From Cryptomeria japonica (taxonomy: Eukaryota; Streptophyta; Pinopsida; Cupressales; Cupressaceae), in assembly GCF_030272615.1 (NCBI RefSeq), contig NC_081415.1:373219009-373283008 (forward strand): 64,000 bases of DNA. Direction: 5' to 3'. Below, piece by piece: positions 23,017 through 33,870 of the stretch; position 1 is the stretch's first letter, and the number at the start of each line of letters is the position of its first letter. The position numbers were made by a program, and so were the translations under genes. The notes beneath the pieces were generated by a model that saw only the letters and a program-made list of their open reading frames with translations, did no database searches and had not been told where the DNA came from.

Positions 23017-24170
23017 CCACCTAGAAAGAATGCTCCACCTATTGTGCTCTTCTGGTCATCCACATTTCCTACCCAATCTGCATCAATGAATACCTGCAAA
23101 GAAAAATTTCCTCTATATGGATACCATAATCCATAGTCAATTGTCCATCTAATATATCAGAATATTCTCTTCACTGTTGTCATATATGTCTTCTTTTGAA
23201 ATCTTGCTACTAAACCAATGGCATGGGCAATATCCAATCTACTATGAACAACATAATGAAGTTTCCCAATCATAGATCTATATTCCTTCTCATCCACCAA
23301 GGGTGAATCATCTTATTTTGATAATTTGAAACCTGTAACCATAGGTGTTCCAACTGGTTTATAGGCTTCCATTCTAAAGGTGTTTAACACTTCCTTCACA
23401 TACTTAGATTGACTGATAAAAATTCCACCTTCCAGTTGTTGGACCTGCAAACCAACATTTTTTTTTATCTCACCTATCAGAGACATCTCAAACTCTTCCT
23501 TCATCTCATCTGCAAAAGTCATACACATCATCATTTCCTCCAAATATGATGTCATCAACAAATATTTCTGCAATCAACATCTTGTCTCTTTAGTCTTCAA
23601 ATAAATATTTTTGTCCTCATTGGTTCTCTGAAATCCTATCTTTATCAGATGTGCATGGATTCTTTCATACCATGCCCTAAGTGCTTGCTTTAACCCATAT
23701 AATGCTTTATGCATTTTTCATACCATATCCTTATCTTCTGACAATGCAAACCCACCTGGTTGTTCAATATACACCTCTTCTTCAAGAACACCATTAAGAA
23801 ATGTTGGCTTTACATCCATTTGGTAAACTTCAAAACCTTTAAATGTTGCAAATGCAAGTAGCATCCTAATTCCTTCAAGACTAGCAACCGGTGCAAAGGT
23901 CTCTCTATAATCTTCACCTTCTTCTTGTTCATACCCTTTGCAAGCTAGTCTTGCCTTGTTTCTAACAACTTCTCCTTCTTCATTCAACTTGTTTCTATAT
24001 ACCTACTTTGTACCAATCACATTTTTATCATCAAGTCTAGGAACAAGTGACAAAGTCTTGTTCTTCTCAATTTGATCAAGCTCTTCCTCCATAGCCTTTA
24101 TCCATTCATCATCCTTGAGATCTTCTCTTATTGTCTTCGGTTTAACTATGGAAATTAGACAAGCACTTTC
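23017..24170 (-). pseudogene. pol: Copia reverse transcriptase and start of RNase H
   Basis: From high to low: WIKAMEEELDQIEKNKT, NKARLACKGYEQEEGEDY, ETFAPVASLEGIRMLLAFAT, VYQMDVKPTFLNG and EEVYIEQPGGFALSEDKD, all core Ty1/copia RT blocks. The catalytic FVDD is still encoded (complement of gtcatcaacaaa, 23551-23562) although in a shifted frame. The sequence GIFISQSKYVKEVLNTF and the start of RNase H (VFIDADWVGNVDDQKST, FFLGG) follow. Codon wording is SIRE/Maximus-like, but I am not certain of the lineage. Confidence 0.88.
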
Positions 24171-24880
24171 TCTAATTTTTCTCCTTGTCTGTACTCCAGC
24201 ATTCTTGTCTCCAATTATCTAATTTGTAGAGTGATTCAACTTCACATATCTAGGTATAATCGGTTATGGTATATAATTTTCTTCTTGTTCATCATCTTCA
24301 TCTTCTTCATCTACCGGTTGAGAAGTATCCACCACACTATTCTGCTCAGCATCAATCTCAATCTCTTGTTCAATAATCATTAACTTCTATTCCTCAACTG
24401 CATTAGACTTGATGGTATCATCATATTTCTTTGCAAGTAGGGTTTCTGGTCTGAATGCTCTTCCACAATCTTCACAATCCACTATCAACTTCACCAACGT
24501 AGCAATTAAAAGCTCATCTATGTTCCTATAGCTATCCAGATGTGCTCTCAAAAATGTTAAGTGAAACATGAGACTACAAAACATCTTTTATTTACTTTTT
24601 ACTAAACCGGTTGAACATACCCTAATCACTATTCAACTCTAAAACTTGTTACCGACACACATATCACATTCAATTTACCAGTTTGAGATGTAACCAATTG
24701 AAAAATTACTTCATAACATCATATTGGGATTCTCCACACTAGGTGAAGAATTGGAGTCCTCTGATGGTTTCTCCTCACTTTTCTTCTTCCATATCTTATT
24801 CATCTTATTTCAGGTTTCTTCCACATCTACTTTCTTCTCTCCTTTCTAATCAACAGACTGATTAACTGGTTTCTTTAATC
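24171..24880 (-). pseudogene. Copia pol remnant between ORF1 and RT
   Basis: Contains RYVKLNHSTN followed by GDKNAGVQTRRKI, the linker that usually joins integrase to RT, and an acidic tail. Integrase and protease blocks (HHCC, DDE, DTGA) are not found, so I infer an internal deletion near 24600-24880. Confidence 0.55.
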
Positions 24881-26019
24881 TAGCTCTGCAAAATTTTGCA
24901 ATGTGTCTTGTTTTATGACAATGGAAACATGTCATTATAGATGTGCTCTAGGGTCCAGCATTGCCTCTACCAGTTTTTCTCCAACAATTCATAGCATCAT
25001 GTCCATAGTTGTGATAGGTTGAACATGTCACATTCCATCTATTCTTCATTTCATAAGGACCAGACTGGTTCACATAAGGTCTTTGCCAAGTAGGGTTACT
25101 CCAATCATTGAAAGATCTCTGCCAAGTAGGGTTCCTTCAATCATTGTAAGATCTCTGATTGTTCACTCTTGACCTGTACTCAATAGCTCTATGCCCATAC
25201 TTGTTAAAAATTGAAGCAATATCCATTAAAAGTTCTAGGCTTATATCCTGCATATGCATTAGATCTATATCCATCAAGAGTACTGGATCTATGTCTACAA
25301 CCATTAATAGTATGACCTACCTTATGATAGTTAAAGCATATTGGTTTGTAGATTCTCTTATCGATGTTCTTCTTTTTGGTCTTTGGTGTAGATTTGCCTT
25401 CATGCACGGCGTCCTTGGTACTAGATGGCTCTCCTTGTTCAAAGGTTGTGAATCCCAAGCCATGTGTATCTCCATTCTGCCACTGTGAGTGAATCTTCTC
25501 ATCAAGCATAGCATTGCTCTTATTGAATTTAGCTAGTATCTCATTAGCATCAGCGAACTCTTTGGTAAGTTCCTCATTATTCTTTGTAAGACTTTCTCTA
25601 AGAGACATAGCCATGTCTAGATCAGCTTGTATTTCCTCTTTCTCCTCTATTTCCTCATGAAGTTCTACATGCAAGGTACTAATCTCCCAGTTCATCTTTA
25701 ATATCTCATGATCCTTATCTCTTATTGTCTCTTCAGCTGTCCTTCTGGCTTCCAACTCTTGGCTCATCCTAATGGCAAAGGCTTCTATCTCTCTCCTTAG
25801 ATTTGTCTTATCATCATTTAGTTTTTCCACCTCATTAACCAAGGCATCAATGTTTTCTTCCTTAGATGAACTATTTCCACTAAGTTCCATCAATTTCTCA
25901 ACCAAATTTCTTCTCTTAGCCAGTGAATCTTTGTACTTGACCTTTAGTTTATCATATGCTTCTTCAGATTCCGCCAGCCTGTTTGAAAGCTCTTGTTTAC
26001 TCATTGAACCTTCCCCCAT
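24880..26019 (-). pseudogene. gag: Copia ORF1: coiled coil plus CCHC zinc-knuckle array
   Basis: The ORF begins 60 bp after the primer site (MGEGSMSKQELSNRLAES). About 190 residues of strongly heptad-like charged sequence (KLMELSG, EVEKLNDDKTNLRREIEAF, ELHEEIEEKEEIQ) predict a coiled coil. Four knuckles follow: CFNYHKVGHTINGC, CFNFNKYGHRAIEY, CSTYHNYGHDAMNC and CFHCHKTRHIAKFC, of which only the last keeps all four ligands. An N-terminal gag domain of the usual copia type is not seen. Two other elements in the window (44640-45863 and 52090-53184) share this layout. It probably binds RNA and forms particles, as gag does; this is inference. Confidence 0.75.
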
Positions 26020-26078
26020 GTTATCCTTAAGGATCTTTAGCTCAAGTAGTTAAGCTTCTACACAAAGAGGACCAAGTT

Positions 26079-26090
26079 CTCTGATACCAA
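26079..26090 (-). promoter_or_regulatory. Primer binding site of the copia element
   Basis: The complement of ctctgataccaa is TTGGTATCAGAG, the tRNA-iMet primer site, next to the LTR boundary at 26092. Confidence 0.9.
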
Positions 26091-26091
26091 T

Positions 26092-27587
26092 TATTATTAT
26101 CAGGACCTGATTATTATTGAGAGGGGGGGTGAATCAGTAATAACAATAAACTGAAATATTTTATCAATCTAAAAATACTTCTCAAAAATAGTTCATAACT
26201 AGTACTAGTAACTACTCAATCAATCACTTAAAGTAGATTTACCAAACTACTCATTCATGTGTTCATCAAAATGTAAGCATTGTAATGATATCAAATCCAC
26301 ACATAAACAAATCAACCATAATATGAACATTGATATTTTTTACGTGGAAACCCAAAAGGGAAAAACCATGGTTGGAATTGGTACCCACAAAATTTGCACT
26401 CTTTCAGAATGCGCCCTATTAAAGGCCTAGCCCAGTTAGGATCTTTACAATAATGCTCGGTTAAGAGTAGACCCTATTAGGAGTCACTCAATGAAGGGAT
26501 TTTAACCTCGGCTCTATTAGGGGTAACCTTGCTAAAGGATTTAAACTCAAGTTAACCAGCCACCCGGTGAAGGGATTTACAATATCAGGCCTGTTAGGAC
26601 CTACACGGTTAAGGGATTTCAATACTGTTGTAATTGTTAGGGAACAACAGGTAAATGACCTGATCACAACACTCTCTGATTGCTAATACAAATCCACTCC
26701 ATCTCCAATCTACTTCAAACATGCAGACATCTCAATCTGGTTTGGCACACTCTCCTTATCTGATAACCGACACAAAATCTCTTCTCAAACTCAACCTAAA
26801 TACATTTTTCAACTAGGTCAGTTACATAACCCTAACCAAATTCAAAATACATTGAATTTACATCATAGATCATATTATATCATTATAAATCATTACAGTT
26901 TATCATATAGATCATTACAACAAATTTCAAGACAATTACAGATGTTGAATGATCATAACACATCACCACACATCGATCTGATAAGTTGTCAAACCCTTAT
27001 CACATTCTGCTAAGCACTTCATTGTTTCCCAAGAAATTTGCTCCTTGATCATGCATAAATAACATCTTATCCTTTCATACATATTCTGACAAGTCACCAC
27101 TAAGATAAGATCATGAAAATATTCACCACCAAACCATAAAATATCACCAGCTAAAGATCTTGTCATTGGTTCTCAAACCCTATACTAAATAAATAACAGT
27201 CAATTACAAACATGACTTCTGGTTCTCCAAACATGTTGCAGTTCCTGCCATAGACTCATTATAATCTCATAAGCATATATTCTAAACCGCAACACCTAAC
27301 CCAACACAGATCTCTACCACAACCATCTCCTATTGTTCTTTCTTACCGAATGACTGCAACTTAGAAATTTTGCTATCCAACTCAATTCATTACCGGTTAA
27401 GCTATACTTAGATAACTTAGATGATATACCAAACATAAACAAACATGTTTGCCATCGATGACAACACAAATAACTGATCATAAGGGATCATATCATAATT
27501 ATATCATCACCAATAGTCCATCAATATATCATCATCATCCTTTACCATTACATCATCATCTCCATCAGTTATGCCAACATGCCAACA
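26092..27587 (-). repeat. 5' LTR of the copia element
   Basis: It pairs with 19874-21385. The first dinucleotide on the + strand has decayed from TG to TA. It ends gccaaca at 27587. Confidence 0.9.
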
Positions 27588-28180
27588 AGTTTCATGTCAT
27601 AAAATCAATGCTACCAAATCAAATTTTTTTATATTTAACACAAAGGAGGTATCAAGAAACATTCTGGGATTTTGAAAAGCATATTTGCTGTGTAAATATC
27701 TAGGAATACCTTTTTACAAAGGCCCAACAAAACCTATCTACTAGACCAAAGTAATTGAAATATTATAATCAGCTATTCTCACATGGAATGCCAAGTGGTT
27801 ATCATTATCAGGTAGGATTCTTCTCATTAAATCAGGGTTATCAACCATTCCCAACTATTTCTTAGTAGATTTAAAAGCTCCCAATTCAGTAATTTCAGAA
27901 ATGGAGAAAATAATAAGAGGGTTTTTATCAAAAGGCAACATTGACAATATAAAAAAGAGCCCCTGATTTCTTTAAAAAATATGTCATTGACAAAATTACA
28001 AGGTGGGGTTGGCATTCATAATATCTCAATATGCAATAAGGCTTTTGGAGCCAAGCTAGTATGGCAACTATATGCCAAACCCGATTCTAAATGGTGCAAG
28101 ATTTTATGAGATAAATATCTAGACAACCCTTCCCTTACAAGGATCCTCACCATTTCAAATCCATCTAGAGTCTCGATAAT
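27588..28180 (+). pseudogene. LINE reverse transcriptase, C-terminal part
   Basis: Right of the copia insertion the frame gives HKINATKSNFFIFNTKEV, CKYLGIPFYKGPTKPIY and, near 28001-28120, GGVGIHNISICNKAFGAKLV with WQLYAKPDSKWCKIL. These are the thumb and connection blocks of plant L1-type RTs (KS-I-F, YLG-P, GG-G-, NKA-L-KW-). Several stops and frame changes are present. The 5' portion of the LINE, including endonuclease, is not in the window. Confidence 0.8.
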
Positions 28181-28930
28181 GTGGAATTTTATAGTCTCTT
28201 GTAGAAGTCTTATTGCATCCTATGCAACTTGGGATATCCATAATGTAGAAAGTGTGTTGTTTTGGAAAGACTCATGGTGTGGTTTTCCTCTATTACAATC
28301 TAATCCAACCCTACAAGAAGTGATGCAAGTCTTATCTCTGGAGTGGGGTATAAACTTCTTGAACCATGTACAGACAAAGGAGGATCCAATGGGAAAGGTG
28401 GTGTGGAGAAAATATGTGGGCACTTCACTATCTCAACAACAATGTCAGACATTACAAAACCTTCTATTTGAAAGAATTGTTTTCTTATCAGATCAACTAG
28501 ATAGGGCAATTTGGGCCCCTTCAAACAATGGGGCATATTATGTAAAGCAGGGATACAAAGATTTATCTATCCAAAGGGAACATGTAGAATTTCTTATAGA
28601 GCATTTTCATTTTGTTGGAATGAAAAAAATCTTCCTAAAGCAAGCAGTTTTACACGGTTAATGCTAAGGAAAAGGATTTTAACAAGTGACAAAATCACAA
28701 GGTTAAGGATAGAAAATCCCTTCAAATGCTTCCTCTTCTTAAAAGACATGGAGGATGTAGATCACTTGTTTCTTCAATGCAAATTATCAAAAAGGTGGTG
28801 GGATTTCATTCTAAACAAACTAGACCTAAAGATGACTCTACCTAATACATTATGGGATCTTTTCCAGAGTTGGCCAATTTTTTTAAATCATCATTCTTTG
28901 CTTCTATCTGGACAATTATTCCTTCATTAG
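28181..28930 (+). pseudogene. LINE zinc-binding domain after RT (zf-RVT)
   Basis: The frames 28179-28661 and 28511-28930 overlap at a frameshift. The first contains VLFWKDSWCGFPLLQSNPTL, the FW-D-W motif of plant LINEs, and DRAIWAPSNNGAYYVKQGYK. The second contains NLPKASSFTRLMLRKRILT, IENPFKCFLF, DMEDVDHLFLQCKLSKRWWD. C-x-H-L-x2-C spacing (DHLFLQC) fits the zf-RVT domain, which lies between RT and RNase H. This copy has a frameshift near 28600. Confidence 0.8.
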
Positions 28931-29690
28931 TTGTCTAGAATATCTGGTGGGAACGAAATTTAAGAATTTTCAAGCAAATTTCTTCTCCTCATGAAGTTTT
29001 TTTTTATTAAATTGGAGAAAGAAATTTTAGAAGCGGTTAATGTGTATGTTAACAAGCTTAAGCATACTGGCCTACTCTTTACTTGGTGGGATATGACAAT
29101 CCTAAAAATTGGAAGAATATTTTATAACCTTTCAAAGGAAGTTTACACAAGGGACCAGATTTAAAAATTGATAGGAGTAAAGTCAAATGGCAGCCTCCAC
29201 TTTCAAACTTTATCAAACTAAACGTCGATGGAGCATCTAAGGGAAATCCAAGCATTTCAGGTGCAGGGATATGTTTCAAAGATTTAGTTTGATCAGTGGT
29301 TGCTTTGAAATCTTCTTGTTTATCGATAGCTTCAAATAATTTGGCCAAGGCACATGCACTTTGTTGGTTTAGAACTTGGCCTATAGTTGGGAATTTCAAA
29401 AATTCATATTGGAGGAGATTCTCTGATCATTGTGAATGCATGCAAAGAAAGGAAAATTCATAATTGGCATCTAAGAAATATCATGTAAACAATCCGGAAC
29501 ATTATCAATAATTTTGAAGATTTCTCAATCACACATACATATCGAGAGGATAATAAGTTAGCAGATTGCTTAGCTAATATGGGATGTGAACTTGTTGAGG
29601 TGGAGATAAGGAATAAGTGTGATCAGATTGAAAATTTTCTCGCACTGATTTCAATTACAAATTGTGATAAGGAAGGACAAAGCTTTGACT
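28931..29690 (+). pseudogene. LINE RNase H domain, decayed
   Basis: Near 29220 the + strand gives LNVDGASKGNPSISGAGI with CFKDLV, the first strand pair of the plant LINE RNase H (VDGASxGNPGxxGxG). A further stretch matching ADCLANMGCEL (about 29560-29600) is the C-terminal block. Several stops and frame shifts interrupt it. It completes the ORF2 order RT, zf-RVT, RNase H. Confidence 0.75.
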
Positions 29691-31490
29691 AAAGCTATCT
29701 TAATTTTGATCTTCATGTGGACCTTGGAAAACTGTGACTGCATCACTATCAGGTCCCCACTAGGATCTTCATATCTCCTATGTGGATGTCTCCTTGCAGC
29801 TAGACAAATTTTTTTATGTTAATGTCATAGACATGTGCCTCAATCTTACTCGCCTGAACCTCCTGAAAGAAAAATATGAGTGAGACCCCTACGATATATT
29901 TTTGATAGACAATTAGGCTCTAAAGGCTCAAAGTGATCAGATCGGTCTCACCGATGTACATCTGGAGGAAACCATCTGTGTGACATTGACCATTGATGAA
30001 AGATTTCAAATTCTAATTGTTGCTATAAGTCTAGGCGATGAGTTCTATTGGGGAGACTCTGGCCAACCTAAGTAATTGTCATGAAGTTCCTTGATTTGCT
30101 TTGGACAGGTTTTGGTATTCTGTGACAACCTTGGGGTTCGCTCTCTATTGTTTTGTTCGCCACCCCCATCCTTTATTGTTTTTCCCACCCTATGGTGTTT
30201 GGCTTCGTTAGGCTTTCTTGGCCTTGGGTGGCTTCCAACTAACTTTTGCCCACCCTCACACTTGTTCTTCTATCACATTCCCAGTCATGGCTTCATCCTC
30301 ACCACCATCTCTACGGGATGCTTGAGTCCTCTGCTCTTGATCATTTTTGGCCCTTTGGCCGTGCACTTCTTCTTTGATCGCTCTTGGCTTGCACTTCACT
30401 CATGCCCTATGCCCAACACTTCCACCACCTGTCAGTCATTTCCCTTCATCATTGTCAAGTGATTTCCTTCACCGCCACTTCGAGGTGATGATCAATTATG
30501 GAGTAACATTGGGTTCACTCGGGTTTTCAGTATGAGTCTCATAGAAAATGCATGGTCTTGCCGATGACGGGATAGATTAACTTCATCAACATAAATCTTG
30601 CTAACAGGTCATGCTTGGAACAATGTTAGGGTGACATAGGTCTTCAGTCTGACTTGTGGATCTCTCAATGACACCTGATATCTGGTCAATGGGTTAAATC
30701 ATTGTGACTTATGCTGACAATTTTTGGTCAAGATCCTAGCACTAATGTGTTCCATGGGGCTCACCTTTCTTTTTTGTTGAGACCTCGAGATTCGGTAAGA
30801 CCAAGTTTGGTCTTTTTCATCCGAAGGCATCACAATGATGTGCGCCTTTTTTGGTGGGACTTCTGGTGTCCTACTGACACCGGCCTGCATTTCGGTGTCA
30901 CATGGCACTTCACCATGACTCAAATAGCCCTTTGCATACCTCTCAAGCTATAGTGATAGAACTTCATTTCTCTATGACATGTGCCAAGTCTTAGCGATAT
31001 TCTTCCAAGTGCTAACATTGGCCGAATGACATGTTTTAGAGTCTTATCGGTGGGATTTTAGTTGGATCGTGATCAGATTTGATTTGATTTGTTTTAACTT
31101 GCTGAGTTTTCTAATGTTCATTGGAGGGTTGTGTTAAAATGGTGATGACTGTTCTTTTGACCTGGTATGGTCATAAGGGCCTTCTTGATGTTGGGTTTAA
31201 TTTTTAAAATGCTATGTATGACCATGAGGGCCTGGTTTTGATTATGTGATAGGGGTAGTTGTAATTTTGTGAAAGGTCTCTTTTGGTTAAGACATTGTAT
31301 AATCATGATTTGAGCCCATCTTTTGGGATGTTTTTGTAAGAATAGTTTGTAACTTCTTGAGCTACAATCAAAGGTTTTCTTCCTAGTTCTTTCCTATCGA
31401 TATGCTTGCCTGAACTAGGTTTTTGTAATGTTATATTTCTATATATTTAAGTTATGGTGGATTTGCCACTTTTACCACACAAAAAATATA
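29691..31490 (+). other. LINE 3' untranslated region and probable 3' end
   Basis: About 1.8 kb without protein motifs, richer in G+C than its surroundings near 30100-30500. It ends with a small stem-loop (gtgg-atttg-ccac, 31457-31469), then cttttaccacac and an A-run at 31481-31486, which I take as the poly(A) start. Open frames at 30091-30535 have no recognised motif. Confidence 0.5.
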
Positions 31491-33199
31491 TCATGAATAC
31501 AATGTTTACTAAAACCCTAAATGTGTGAACTATGTTAGTTTGATATATTAAATATTAATTTTCAAACTCGTGTTCAATGTGTTGGTGGTAGGTTTAATCC
31601 ATTGGGTCTACATGTGTGAGGTTATGTGCAAACCCATATGGAAAATTAGAGGTTACTTTTCATAATAAATAATTATTATTTTGGATGTGGAAATGACATT
31701 TTCAAGACCCCAAGTTACACATGAGTAGGGTACGTGAGGAGTGTGGGGTATGTTCTGGAGTTTGGAAAGGTAATTTTGAATGCTTTTAAAAAGAACTCTC
31801 ATGTGTGAAGCCTTCAATACTTCACTTAAGAAACCAAATTAGCCATTTTGTTTTTGATTAGGGATAGTTGGGAAGATAACACATGTGAACTCTCAAGAAT
31901 GAAAGCACCCATGTGGGGTGAGGCCCATGTAAATTCTAAGTGTGTAGTCATGTCATCTTGTATGTGTACACCTCTATCATAATGCATAACATATGTACGA
32001 GCACATGGGATTAAAGTGACCTTTCTAAAGTTTGTGCAATAGGGTACTTGTGGTTGAGTTAGAGGCAATATGTTGGCATCTCATTTAGTGTGGATAAGTG
32101 ACTTGGAACCCCTTGTTTATAATCTCACTCTTAAGCTTGAGAGGAGTCTTTCTAGTTCTTTCTTTCTAACATTTTACTTTTTTTGTGGAGTTTCTTACAT
32201 GAGGAGATTACTTTTGAAAAAGAGAGTGGATATTTAAAGTGTGAAGTCCATGGAAGCAAGTTTAGGAATGAAGGATGGATTCTTCTTACCATTTCTTCTT
32301 AATGGAAGAGCTTAGTCTTCCTCTTTTAAGATTTTTTATGTGTTAGAAGAGATGTGAGATTGTTTAATTGTGTTCATATTTGTTGTGAATTTGTGTGTTG
32401 AGGGCAAGGTGTCGTTGTTTTTATTTATGGGTTGAAATGAAACATATCTCATGTGGTAGGGTTCCAGGTGTTTTGAGTATTCATTGGTTCTTTTATACAT
32501 CCCTCTCAAGATTGTGTTTTTAAGTCATGAAATGAGTTATTCATGGTTTTCTTAGCTTGACAAATAGATAGGGTCTTATACAAATCAATGGTGCTCTACA
32601 ATTGAGCTGAGAAATTTTCTCCTTCCATTGGCTTGATCTTGATGCAAAGTATCTTGTTTAGTGTCAAGTATTTTGAGGAGGAAAAGTGGAATGCAAGATT
32701 GATATTTGATCAATACATCTTTTGAAATGTATTTAAAATGAGATAGGAGTGTGTACACAATTAAGCTTTATATAAATGTTAATGTGAGAAAATGGTAAGT
32801 TTTCCCAGAGTTGTACATACAACTCTTTAAAGGTAGAAACTTAGCTAGTATATATGTGTTTTTATTAATTTTTTAGTTGGCTTCGGTATATGGTCCATGT
32901 AATGATATCTAATTAAAACTAATATTACTCAAGGATACACCCACAATAGTGTTTCTAGTTGCCACTCAAATTGGTTATGTTGTTTCTATTTGAGTCTCTT
33001 CTTGTATTACCCTTTATTGATATTAATTTATGACTAATATAAAACAACTATATGCTGGACCTTTATGATTATGTTCCCTTGGTCGAGTTGCATTGAATTT
33101 TATTAATTCCAATTTTGGACTTAAATGTAGTGGGTAGCATTAGACCTATTAAGACGGCATGATTATACTTGCAAGATGATGTCAAACTCTTAGAATTAT
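31491..33199. other. AT-rich intergenic or decayed repeat, no gene seen
   Basis: Only short open frames without motifs. No LTR pair or TIR was found by eye. Confidence 0.4.
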
Positions 33200-33870
33200 T
33201 GTTTATTGATACCGTTTTTATCTTGATCCCATTCAAGATTATGTTTTGTGAGTGATTTTCATTCTACCTTGCACTAAAGATCAAAGATCAATAATGATTA
33301 GTCAAATTTGATTTGTTATTTAGACTAGTTAATGGGAGTATTTCAACTATTTCTTTTACTTTGGATAGGTTCACATTGATGCCTTTGCAAGAAACAATGT
33401 ATCCCAACAATTCACCTAAACTCACCCCAAAAACATACTTCTTTGCATTTAGCCTCACTTGATATTTTTATTTCCTATGAAAAATTAGTTCAAGCACATT
33501 CAAGTGACCTTCTCTTGTGATGTACTTCCCTAAAAGTTCATCTACATTGTCTCCCATGATGTTGTGAAATAGGTCATGAAATATAAATTTGTCATTTCTC
33601 TTTGGTATGTGGCTTTGATAATTTTAGACCAAAAGTTATTACTTTCTTATAGTTTGTTTCCAAGAGCATGTGTAGGTTAATTTGTATTGATATTTCGGGG
33701 TGGTGTATTTGGTTATATCATGAAAAATATGCATTAAGGAGAATATTTCATGACTAGTACTTAAGTTCACAATGATGTCTACATTGGGTAATGGGAAGTT
33801 ATCTTTTGGATATGGTTTTTATCAAATACCTAAAGTCAATACATATATAATTTCCAATAGAGGCTATTTG
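33200..33870 (-). pseudogene. pol: Highly decayed Tat/Athila-like reverse transcriptase
   Basis: Read from high to low in shifting frames: GNYICIDFRYLIKTISKR, FPLPNVDIIVNLSTSHEIF, FIFHDLFHNIMGDNVDELLG, REGHLNVLELIFHR, KYQVRLNAKKYVFGVSLGEL and LGYIVSCKGINVNLSKV. The catalytic Y-V-D-D has become NVDE. The PKDDF-like and KYxVRLNxKKxVFGV blocks are those of Tat/Athila-lineage RTs. At least three frame changes and several stops make it one of the oldest relics here. No gag, integrase or LTR could be linked to it. Confidence 0.75.

Larger units (their letters stand above)
19874..27587 (-). mobile_element. Ty1/copia element, internally deleted, inserted in a LINE
   Basis: LTRs at 19874-21385 (1512 bp) and 26092-27587 (1496 bp) begin TGTTGGCATG and end AATAACA in element orientation; one end has decayed to TATTA. 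Flanks aattt (19869-19873) and agttt (27588-27592) match at 4 of 5. The tRNA-Met primer site is at 26079-26090. The internal region carries ORF1 (coiled coil plus CCHC array), RT and RNase H but no recognisable protease or integrase. A 992-bp TIR element sits in its RNase H. Confidence 0.88.

Noticed and set aside
30091..30535. 123- and 62-codon frames in the GC-richer part of the LINE tail
   Set aside because: Overlapping frames, no motif; position and composition fit a LINE 3' untranslated region.
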